DNA of 64,000 nucleotides, from contig NZ_CP027707.1 of the NCBI RefSeq assembly GCF_003850345.1, positions 6,935,001 through 6,999,000 of the forward strand, in the 5' to 3' direction. The notes below the pieces were generated by a model. It was not told where the DNA came from. It did no database searches and worked only from the letters and a program-made list of their open reading frames with translations. The stretch comes from Pseudomonas chlororaphis subsp. piscium. Lineage in GTDB: Bacteria > Pseudomonadota > Gammaproteobacteria > Pseudomonadales > Pseudomonadaceae. The position numbers and the translations under genes were made by a program. How positions within the stretch are numbered: position 1 is the stretch's first letter; each line of letters begins with the position of its first letter. This document shows positions 57,368 to 64,000 of this stretch, one piece after another.

Positions 57368-58555
57368 TCACGAGTAATACAGGTCGTCGCGGGTCCAGGG
57401 CAGTTCATGACTGCCATCGGCGTGAGCCTTGACCGCGAGAATCTGGTGCAGGTTGATCCAGCCACGGGCGAAGGCATAAGCGCAGCCGGCCAGGTACAGG
57501 CGCCAGATACGCAGGACCTGCTCCGGCACCAGCCGCGAGGCGGCTTCCAGGTTGTCTTCCAGGCGCTCGCTCCAGTGGTCCAGGGTGCGGGCGTAATGCA
57601 GGCGCAGGCTTTCCACGTCGACGATCTCCAGCCCCGCTTCGCTGATCTCGGCCGAAATCATCGACAGGTGCGGCAGCTCGCCGTTGGGGAACACGTACTT
57701 CTCGATGAAGTCGCCGGCGCCGCGGCCCACGGGACGTCCATCGATGTGCTTGGCGGTGATCCCGTGGTTCATCACCAGGCCGCCTTCGCGCACCGCGCCA
57801 AATAGCGTCTTGCAGTACTGCGCCAGGTTGGCGTGGCCCACATGCTCGAACATGCCGACGCTCACCACCTTGTCGAAGCGGCCGTCCTGGGGCAGGTCGC
57901 GGTAGTCCAGCAGCTGCAGTTCCACCTGGTCCTGCAAGCCTTCGGCGATCACCCGCTCCTTGGCCAGGGCCAGTTGTTCCTTGCTCAGGGTGATACCGAA
58001 TACCTTGACCCCGAATTCCCGCGCCGCGTAACGCGCCAGCCCGCCCCAGCCACAACCGACGTCCAGCAAGTACTCGCCGGGCTGCAAGCGCAACTTGCGG
58101 CACAAGTGGCGGAATTTGGCTTGCTGGGCCTGTTCCAGGCTTTCACTGCCGGTCTCGAAGTAGGCACAGGAATAGGCCATGTCGCTGTCGAGCCACAGCT
58201 GGTAGAAGTCGTTGGAAAGGTCGTAGTGGTAGGAGATGGCGGCCGCATCGGTGGCCTTGTCGTGCTGGGAGCGTACCGGCAGCGCGTCTTCCTCGCCCTC
58301 CAGCAGCACCTGGGTCAGCTCATCGCAAACCCGGATGACTTCGCTGATCGAGCCTTCCAGTTCAAGTTTGCCTTCGACGAACGCCGCCCCCAGCGCGTCG
58401 AGAGTGGGATGGGTGAGCTGGGTGACCAGTTGCGGGTCCTTGACCACAATGGTGACGCTGGGCGCCGGCCCCAGGTTGAATTCATGGCCGTCCCAGAGTC
58501 GCAGGCGTAGCGGTAGTTGCAGATTCTGTAAGGCCGGTGGAAGTTGCGCGAGCAT
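57368..58555 (-). CDS. cfa: Cyclopropane-fatty-acyl-phospholipid synthase
   Basis: A 395-residue SAM-dependent methyltransferase that converts cis double bonds of membrane lipids to cyclopropane rings. AISYHYDLSNDFYQLWLDSDMAYSCAYFE (about 107-135) and the SAM motif LLDVGCGWGGLARYAA are diagnostic. P. putida CfaB is similar, and such genes are usually RpoS-dependent. The upstream gap has a TGCTATTTTTT segment on the minus strand that could be an RpoS-type -10. It is adjacent to cls, another membrane-lipid gene. Confidence 0.94.
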   Translation of the reverse strand: MLAQLPPALQNLQLPLRLRLWDGHEFNLGPAPSVTIVVKDPQLVTQLTHPTLDALGAAFVEGKLELEGSISEVIRVCDELTQVLLEGEEDALPVRSQHDKATDAAAISYHYDLSNDFYQLWLDSDMAYSCAYFETGSESLEQAQQAKFRHLCRKLRLQPGEYLLDVGCGWGGLARYAAREFGVKVFGITLSKEQLALAKERVIAEGLQDQVELQLLDYRDLPQDGRFDKVVSVGMFEHVGHANLAQYCKTLFGAVREGGLVMNHGITAKHIDGRPVGRGAGDFIEKYVFPNGELPHLSMISAEISEAGLEIVDVESLRLHYARTLDHWSERLEDNLEAASRLVPEQVLRIWRLYLAGCAYAFARGWINLHQILAVKAHADGSHELPWTRDDLYYS

Positions 58556-58801
58556 GGATTATCCCCCCTTGTTTCAGACGTCTGAGTGAGGTTAGACCAT
58601 ACTGAAAAAATAGCAGGCTATCGATCTGATAGCTGAAATTCATCAGTGCCGGCATTGCAACAATCCATGGTCAACCGCCAGCCGACCGTCCTGGGAGCTG
58701 GGCCCTCTTCACAGAGGACCGTCAGGCGGGTACGCAGTTCTACCTGATTTAATTCTAGCTCCAGGCGCTCAAACCCGCGCTTCCCGCCCCGGCCCGCCCC
58801 C
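58556..58801. promoter_or_regulatory. cfa upstream region
   Basis: A 246-base gap. It contains a possible RpoS -10 (minus strand TGCTATTTTTT, 58603-58613), a GCTATC-GATCT-GATAGC inverted repeat (58617-58633) and a GACCGTC / GACCGTC direct repeat around 58684-58733. No gene was seen in it. Confidence 0.35.
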
Positions 58802-60706
58802 CTACAACTTCAACAACGGCTCCTGGAAACGCAGCAAGCGCCCGGCATTGCCCAGCACCAGCAAGGTGCTGAGGTTATGCAGCACCGCCGCGATCATCGC
58901 CCCCGCCGCGCCGAGCCAGCCGAACGCGGCAAAGGCGACTATGGCCAGGGTCCAGCCCAGGCCGATGATCACATTGACCTGCAGGGTCTGGCGGCACTGG
59001 CGACTCAGGCGCACACAGGTGCCGAGGCGCCGCAGGTCGCTGCCGATCAGCACGATATCGGCCGAGGCCAGGGCGATGTCCGCCCCGCCCGCGCCCATGG
59101 CCACGCCGACCACGCCAGCCTTGAGCGCCAGGGAATCGTTGATCCCGTCGCCCACCACCATCGGCCGGAAACCGCTGTCGATTTCCCCCAGCACACGCTT
59201 GAGTTTGTCTTCCGGCAGCGCCTGGGCTTCGACATCGCCGATGCCGACATCCCGTGCCAGGCTGTCGGCGACACTCTGGCGGTCACCGGTCAGCAACAAC
59301 TGGCGACCCAGCCCCAGTTCGCGCAGTTCGTCGAGGGCAAAACGCGCTTCCGGCTTGACGCTGTCGGCCAGCAACAGCCAGGCGAGAAACTCGCCATTCA
59401 GCGCCAGCCCGGCAATAGGTCCGTCATGTTCCGGTACCGCGGTGGTGACGATGCCGAGTTGGCCGAACAACTCGGGACGCCCCAGGGCCGCTTCGCCCTG
59501 CTCGGTCTGCGCCACCACGCCGAGGCCCTGGCGTTCGCGAATATCCGATAGCACCAGGAAATGCTCCTGGGCCACCAACCCGGCCAGCGCGCGGCTGACC
59601 GGGTGGCTGCTGGCCGAACCGAGGCTGGCCGCCAGGTTCAACAAGACCTGGCGGTCTTCCCGCGGGCTGTCGATGGATTGCAGGCGCAAGGTGCCAAACG
59701 TCAGGGTGCCGGTCTTGTCCACCACCAGCGAGGTCAGGTCCGCCAGTTCCTCGAGGAATGCCGAGCTGCGAATCAGAATACCGTGACGCGCCGCCACGGC
59801 GATCCCGGCAATCGCCGTGGCCGGCGCGGACAGCACCAGGGCGCAGGGACAGGCCGCCACCAGCACCGCGAGCATCGCCTGGGCATCGTTGGTGATGAAC
59901 CAGGTCACCGCCGCCAGCAGCAATACCAGCACCATGTAGCTGCCAGCATAACGCTCGAGCAAACGGGTAATCGGTGGCTTGGAACGCTCGGCGCTTTGCA
60001 TCAGCGCGATGACCTTGCCCAGGGTCGATTCGTGGCCGGTACGGGTCACCTCCAGGCGCAGCAGGCCATCGAGGTTGATCGCCCCGCCGAACACCTGCAT
60101 GCCAACATCGGCCTCCAGCGGCACTGACTCGCCGGTGATCGGCGCGGTGTCGAGGCTGGCCTGCCCGGACAGCACCAGGCCGTCGGCGGGCACCCGGTCG
60201 CCGGCGCGCACCTCGACGATATCGCCGGCCTTGAGCGTGGCGTTGTCCACCTCGCCAATGCTGCCATCGGCCTGCACCAGTCGCGCATGGCTGCGGGTCA
60301 AACGGCCCAGGGCATGAATGGCTTCCTGGGAGCCGATGACGCTGCGCTCTTCCAGCACATGACCGAAGATCATGATGATCGGCAACAACGCCGCGGTCAG
60401 CAGGTCGCCGGTGGCCCAGGCACCGAGCATGGCCAGGGCAATCAACTGGTCAGTGATGCCATGCAGGCTCGGGTAGCGCAGGCTGTACCAGGCCGAACGC
60501 ATCACCGGCAGCGCCACCAGCAACGAAGCGAAACCCAGCAGCAACTGGCTGACGCCAGTCTGCTCCGGGGCCAGCCAGCGCCAGACCAGGCCCAGGCCGA
60601 GCAGCCCCAAGGCCAGCATGGCCAGGGTCAGCTGGCGCGCGGCGCTGCGTTGTTCGGCGGAGGTGAGCATGCTCGCCGGCGCGGCGGCATGGGTGTGGGC
60701 AGTCAT
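58802..60706 (-). CDS. P1B-type heavy-metal-translocating ATPase
   Basis: A 634-residue metal pump with no N-terminal metal-binding domain. Motifs: TITGESVPLE-type actuator loop (APITGESVPLE), the membrane CPC motif ACPCALVLS, phosphorylation site DKTGTLTFG, the SSHPVSRAL HP motif and GDGINDSLAL. The last membrane helix reads VLHNLSTLLVLGNAGRLL, where ZntA-type zinc pumps have an Asp, so the metal is unclear (zinc, manganese or cobalt). The ATG overlaps the upstream SPFH gene by 4 bases. It is the last of four genes in a tightly packed operon. Confidence 0.9.
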   Translation of the reverse strand: MTAHTHAAAPASMLTSAEQRSAARQLTLAMLALGLLGLGLVWRWLAPEQTGVSQLLLGFASLLVALPVMRSAWYSLRYPSLHGITDQLIALAMLGAWATGDLLTAALLPIIMIFGHVLEERSVIGSQEAIHALGRLTRSHARLVQADGSIGEVDNATLKAGDIVEVRAGDRVPADGLVLSGQASLDTAPITGESVPLEADVGMQVFGGAINLDGLLRLEVTRTGHESTLGKVIALMQSAERSKPPITRLLERYAGSYMVLVLLLAAVTWFITNDAQAMLAVLVAACPCALVLSAPATAIAGIAVAARHGILIRSSAFLEELADLTSLVVDKTGTLTFGTLRLQSIDSPREDRQVLLNLAASLGSASSHPVSRALAGLVAQEHFLVLSDIRERQGLGVVAQTEQGEAALGRPELFGQLGIVTTAVPEHDGPIAGLALNGEFLAWLLLADSVKPEARFALDELRELGLGRQLLLTGDRQSVADSLARDVGIGDVEAQALPEDKLKRVLGEIDSGFRPMVVGDGINDSLALKAGVVGVAMGAGGADIALASADIVLIGSDLRRLGTCVRLSRQCRQTLQVNVIIGLGWTLAIVAFAAFGWLGAAGAMIAAVLHNLSTLLVLGNAGRLLRFQEPLLKL

Positions 60707-61761
60707 GGTTGGGCTCCCTGAATGATCAGGCGGGAATCGTCTTTGGGATTGACCGTGGTCACAGAGCCAGCCTGGCCGAGAATCTTCGGCAGCCGTTCGC
60801 GGTAGATGCGCAGGAGCATTTCCGGGTCGGTGCCATTACGTTGCGCCTGGGCCAGGCTCTGGATGGTCGCGGTATCGGCCTGGGCCTTGGCCAGGCGCTC
60901 ACCGGCCTGGGCGTGCGCCACCTGCAAGGTGCGGTCGGCCTGTTCGTTGGCGGTTTGCGTGAGCTTTTCGGCTTCGGTGCGGGCGTTGGCCACCGCCTTG
61001 TCGGCCTGCTGGCTGGCAGTCAGTACCGCGTTGAAGGCGCTGACCGCCGGCCCCGGCAAACTGGACTGGACGTCGACCCGGGTCACTTCGATACCGATCC
61101 CCTGCCCGGTCGCTGCCAGATCCGCCAGCCGCTGGTTGATGCCTTGCACCAGATCGCCGCGCAGCCGTTCGCGACGCTCGGCGGCCTGATTATCGGCGCC
61201 GATCAGTTCCGGACGCGCCACCAAAATGGTGTCGAGGTCCCGTGCGGCGGTCAGGGCCAGGGCACTGCGGGTCACCAGCCGATCCAGCGCCGGCAACACA
61301 TGCTCGCCCTGCTGTACAAAGGCATAAGGCTCGGTGACCTTGTAGAACACCCGCACATCCAGCTGCACCACCCCGGCGTCGCCAGTTAGCAGGTAACCGG
61401 AACCGGCCAGGGCATCGCTCAGGGGTACGGCGAAACTCGCCACCTTGTCGCCCTGCAAGGCCGCATCGGAACGCAACAGGCTTTCCACCCGCCGCTCGAT
61501 CACCCGGTCCGCGGCAGGCAACAGCACCACCTGTTCGAACGGTTGCGGCCAGGCCAGCAACAAGCCAGCGTTCTGGATGCGATCCAGGGCGCCAAAATGC
61601 AGAACCACCGCGCGGTTCTGTGGATCGATCTGCCGCACATTGGAAAACGCCCAGGCCAAGGCTGCCAGCACGGTCACCGCATACAGGGCGAGAAACGCCA
61701 GGCGCCCGGCCTGAATCCAGGGGCTGCCAAGTTCATGTGTTCCACGTGGAACCAAACTCAT
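60703..61761 (-). CDS. SPFH/Band-7 protein, HflK-like
   Basis: A 352-residue membrane protein: one N-terminal membrane segment (LAFLALYAVTVLAALAWAFSN), then an SPFH domain (about 45-260) with NRAVVLHFGALDRIQNAGLLLAWPQPFEQV, and a C-terminal coiled coil rich in Ala, Gln and Glu (QQADKAVANARTEAEKLTQTANEQ). It is HflK/HflC-like but in an operon with a metal ATPase and two more such proteins rather than with hflX. SPFH proteins form cages around membrane proteins or proteases. A parS-like site overlaps its first codons. Confidence 0.85.
   Translation of the reverse strand: MSLVPRGTHELGSPWIQAGRLAFLALYAVTVLAALAWAFSNVRQIDPQNRAVVLHFGALDRIQNAGLLLAWPQPFEQVVLLPAADRVIERRVESLLRSDAALQGDKVASFAVPLSDALAGSGYLLTGDAGVVQLDVRVFYKVTEPYAFVQQGEHVLPALDRLVTRSALALTAARDLDTILVARPELIGADNQAAERRERLRGDLVQGINQRLADLAATGQGIGIEVTRVDVQSSLPGPAVSAFNAVLTASQQADKAVANARTEAEKLTQTANEQADRTLQVAHAQAGERLAKAQADTATIQSLAQAQRNGTDPEMLLRIYRERLPKILGQAGSVTTVNPKDDSRLIIQGAQP
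61738..61753. other. ParB-binding (parS-like) site in the SPFH gene
   Basis: TGTTCCACGTGGAACC contains the same perfect 14-bp palindrome as the folE2 site, 13.9 kb away. It overlaps codons 3-8 of the HflK-like gene (61761). Confidence 0.85.
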
Positions 61762-62801
61762 GGTTGCGACCCGGCGGCTTTATTGCCGAGGCTCGGCGGC
61801 CCGTCCACCAGCACCCGGAACGGCGCCGCATCGGTGCGCAGAATCAGTTTGGTGCCTGGGGTCACCACAGTGCCCAAGGTGTCCAGCGAGCGCAGCAGGT
61901 TGTACAACTGCGGCGAGCCGGCGTAAGCGCGGCCGTAAATCTCCGCCGCCTGCACCCGGGATTGGGCTTCGATATCCGCGGCTTTCACCGTGGCGTCGGC
62001 CTGGACGATGCGCGCATCGCGCTCGGCGGCGGAACGGATTTGCGCCGCTTCGCGCTTGCCGATGGCCGTGCGCTCAGTGGCGATGGTTTCACGCTCGGCG
62101 CGCATGCGATCGACGGTTGCGGTCAGGGTCACCGAGGGCAGGGTCAGGCGTTCCACGCCGACTTGCAGCACGCGCACGCCATAGGTGCTCAGCAACTGCT
62201 GCTCGATCTGTTTACGCAACTGGGCTTCGAAGTCGGCGATACGCACCTTGCTCGCGTCGGTGTTCACCAGATTGGCCAGGTCGAAACTGCTGGCGGTGGT
62301 TTCCAGGGCCGAGCCGACAAAGGTACGGATCTGTCGCGCCGCTTCGTCCGGCTGGTTCTGCACCGCGCGCATAAAGCGTTTCACGTTGTCCGGATCGCCC
62401 TGCACCTGCCACGCCACATAGGCCTGGACGATGATGCGCAGGCCGTCGCGAGTACCGACATCCTGCAAACCGCTGGACGTGGTGCGCAGGCGCAGGTCCA
62501 CCGGGATCGCCGCCTCGAACGGTGCCGGCCAGCGCCAGCCGAGGCCCGGCTCCAGCAGCACCCGCGCCGGGTTGCCGAAACGGGTGATCACCGTGGCCTC
62601 GCCGGAACGCACTTGCACCAGGCTCGCCGCGGCGACGGCGAACAGCACCAGCAACAGCGCCCAGGCCATGCGCCGCCAGGGAAAGGGCCCCGCCTCTTCC
62701 GGTGCGCCGTGGTGGTGATGGTGCCCGTGATGGTGATGGCCGCCATGGCCGTGATCGTGGCCGGCGTGATCCTGATGATCGTGGGAGTGGGACTGGCTCA
62801 A
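61758..62801 (-). CDS. SPFH/Band-7 protein with His-rich N-terminus, HflC-like
   Basis: A 347-residue protein. The first 31 residues include 16 histidines interspersed with Asp, Gly and Ser (pattern HSHDHxDH...HHHHxHHHHH), a probable zinc- or nickel-binding tail. A membrane segment (about 45-62) and an SPFH domain (65-270) with GEATVITRFGNPARVLLEPGLGWRWP follow, then a coiled coil. The start is a TTG at 62801 with AGGAG 7 bases upstream; the next ATG (about codon 45) would remove the tail. It overlaps both neighbours by 4 bases. The His tail links this SPFH group to metal handling. Confidence 0.85.
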   Translation of the reverse strand: MSQSHSHDHQDHAGHDHGHGGHHHHGHHHHHGAPEEAGPFPWRRMAWALLLVLFAVAAASLVQVRSGEATVITRFGNPARVLLEPGLGWRWPAPFEAAIPVDLRLRTTSSGLQDVGTRDGLRIIVQAYVAWQVQGDPDNVKRFMRAVQNQPDEAARQIRTFVGSALETTASSFDLANLVNTDASKVRIADFEAQLRKQIEQQLLSTYGVRVLQVGVERLTLPSVTLTATVDRMRAERETIATERTAIGKREAAQIRSAAERDARIVQADATVKAADIEAQSRVQAAEIYGRAYAGSPQLYNLLRSLDTLGTVVTPGTKLILRTDAAPFRVLVDGPPSLGNKAAGSQP

Positions 62802-64000
62802 TGGACGGCTCCTGGCTGAGCGGTGTTACCCGGCACCGAAGGCTCGGTCGGCAAAGTGAATGTACGCAGGTCGAGGGTCGGCGCGCTGGCACCGCCCAGG
62901 CGATGATCGAGCACCAGCAACTTGGCGTTGCGCAGACCCTGGCTCAGCTGGCTCAAATACTGCTCCAGCACGAACGTCTGGCCGGCACTGGCGTAGGCCT
63001 TTTGCTCGGCGCTGAAACGCAGGTCGGCCGCTTGCGCCGTGGCCTGTACTTCATGGGCCGTGGCCTGGGCCTGATCGCGAGCGATGCTGGCCTGCAACTG
63101 CGCCTGGTTGGTCTGTTCGCTGGCCGCGCCACGCTCGCGGGAAATCAGCGCCTGGGCGCCGATCTGTGCGGCCTGTACGCCGTGATAGGCATTGGCGGCG
63201 CCCGCTGGCGGGTGAATCGCCTCGACCACGGTGGCGAGAATCTCCACCCCGCTGTCGAGCTTCTCCAGGTCGGCCTGCACCGCGCGGCCGATATCCTCGG
63301 CCAGGTTGGTACGGTCTTCGCCCAACAGGCCATCGAGGGTGCGCGAGGCAAAGTCGTGGACCAGGATGCGGCTGGCGGTGCTGCGGATCAGCATTGGAAT
63401 GTCGGCGCTGTTGTAGGTCGCCGCCAACGCCGCCTGATCGCTCAGGCCGATGCGATAGACGAAGCGCACGTCCATGTTGACGATCTGGAAGCTCTGCTTG
63501 TCGGCACCGCCGCTGGCGATCACCTGGGACTTGTCGTTCACATGGCTGGCGTCCCATAAGCGGTTGGCCACCAGCGGTGGCGGCCCTTCGGCGGGCGCCG
63601 GTTCGACCACGGTGGGTGCCTCGCCGACGCTGGTGGCCAGTTCATGCACCACACCGTTCTCGACACTCAGCACCCGGCCCAGCGGCCATGGCAGACCCGC
63701 GTGCAAACCCGGACCAAAGACCGCCACCGGCTTGCCGAAACGTTCGTAGATGCCTCGCCCCTGCAACGGCACTTCGTGCAGGCCGGTAAGCAGCCAGCCC
63801 ACCCCGAGCACCACCAGCAGCACCGGCAGGAACGCCCGACGCATATAAGTGAAGGCCCAGATCTGCCGCAGATCGATGCCGAAGCGGTTGTGCAGCTCGT
63901 GCTGCAAGGCCAGCAAAGGCTGCGGCGGCCAGCGCAACAGGTCGGCGACCACGCTGTGGGCCAGCATGCGCGGCTCCAACTGCTCGCGACGCGGGCTGAA
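62798..64000 (-). CDS. SPFH/Band-7 protein, HflK-like, cut by the window edge
   Basis: The frame is open to the right edge, so the N-terminus is missing. The visible 400 residues have a cytoplasmic part (LALQHELHNRFGIDLRQIWAF), a membrane segment (AFLPVLLVVLGVGWLLTG), an SPFH domain with LQGRGIYERFGKPVAVFGPGLHAGLPWPLGR, and a coiled coil. A TTG at 63979 and ATG at 63967 are possible starts, but larger homologues with extra N-terminal membrane segments exist in pseudomonads. It is the most upstream visible gene of the operon, overlapping the next by 4 bases. Confidence 0.8.
   Translation of the reverse strand, partial: FSPRREQLEPRMLAHSVVADLLRWPPQPLLALQHELHNRFGIDLRQIWAFTYMRRAFLPVLLVVLGVGWLLTGLHEVPLQGRGIYERFGKPVAVFGPGLHAGLPWPLGRVLSVENGVVHELATSVGEAPTVVEPAPAEGPPPLVANRLWDASHVNDKSQVIASGGADKQSFQIVNMDVRFVYRIGLSDQAALAATYNSADIPMLIRSTASRILVHDFASRTLDGLLGEDRTNLAEDIGRAVQADLEKLDSGVEILATVVEAIHPPAGAANAYHGVQAAQIGAQALISRERGAASEQTNQAQLQASIARDQAQATAHEVQATAQAADLRFSAEQKAYASAGQTFVLEQYLSQLSQGLRNAKLLVLDHRLGGASAPTLDLRTFTLPTEPSVPGNTAQPGAVH

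Noticed and set aside
60703..64000. Housekeeping hflK-hflC locus
   Set aside because: There are three SPFH genes rather than two, no hflX or hfq nearby, and a metal ATPase and His-rich tail instead; the classical hflKC should be elsewhere.

Overview
The window is a chromosomal segment of a fluorescent-group Pseudomonas (P. fluorescens / P. protegens / P. chlororaphis type). The evidence is the high GC content with strong GC3 bias, the abundant 'TGTAGGAGCGAGGCTTGCCCGCGAT' class of REP repeats, and a gene order that, from memory, resembles two P. aeruginosa blocks near the replication origin (purK-purE...aspA...pycAB-pycR...uvrD, then pdxY...zigA-dksA2-amiA-folE2-pyrC2). Two 14-bp-perfect ParB parS-like palindromes (47.8 kb and 61.7 kb) also fit an origin-proximal position. 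Nearly all of the DNA is coding, and no tRNA, rRNA, CRISPR, prophage or insertion sequence was seen.

Region 1 (1-9.9 kb) holds purine synthesis (purK end, purE) and an aspartate/alanine/asparagine block: a HypT-like LysR regulator, aspartase aspA, a sodium:alanine symporter behind a long structured leader, a cytoplasmic-type asparaginase and an AraC regulator. Region 2 (9.9-23.5 kb) is accessory metabolism: an exported ankyrin protein, an acetylpolyamine amidohydrolase with a polyamine-binding protein, a YeeE/TsuA-type sulfur transporter, a MocR regulator divergent from a PaiB-like gene and two GNAT acetyltransferases, a homocysteine S-methyltransferase divergent from an amino-acid ABC transporter, and a HipA-type kinase followed by an XRE partner. 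Region 3 (23.6-32.4 kb) carries the two-subunit pyruvate carboxylase pycB-pycA with divergent pycR, a HexR-like RpiR regulator and a large GGDEF/EAL protein. Region 4 (32.6-43 kb) holds uvrD, a Tim44-domain protein, a SUKH protein, a KefB/YbaL-type antiporter, a thioesterase, pdxY and a CobW GTPase.

Region 5 (43-55 kb) is a zinc-starvation island built around two palindromic Zur boxes. One box lies between dksA2-zigA-DUF1826 and a small secreted protein. The other lies between amiA and an eight-gene operon (folE2, a zinc ABC transporter, hisI2, a gamma-carbonic anhydrase homologue, pyrC2, thrS2). Together these encode zinc uptake, zinc-delivery GTPases and spare copies of zinc enzymes. Region 6 (55-64 kb) has cardiolipin and cyclopropane-fatty-acid synthases, then a four-gene operon of three SPFH (HflK/HflC-like) membrane proteins and a P1B ATPase; one SPFH protein has a 16-histidine N-terminal tail.

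The most interesting non-coding signals are a two-copy palindromic MITE-like element placed in the same orientation 33-39 bp upstream of pycA and cls, a 12-bp array of DnaA-box-like repeats inside the MocR linker, twin palindromic operators upstream of hipA together with loss of the catalytic Asp in HipA, a four-unit TACGTA array, and structured leaders in front of purE and the alanine symporter.
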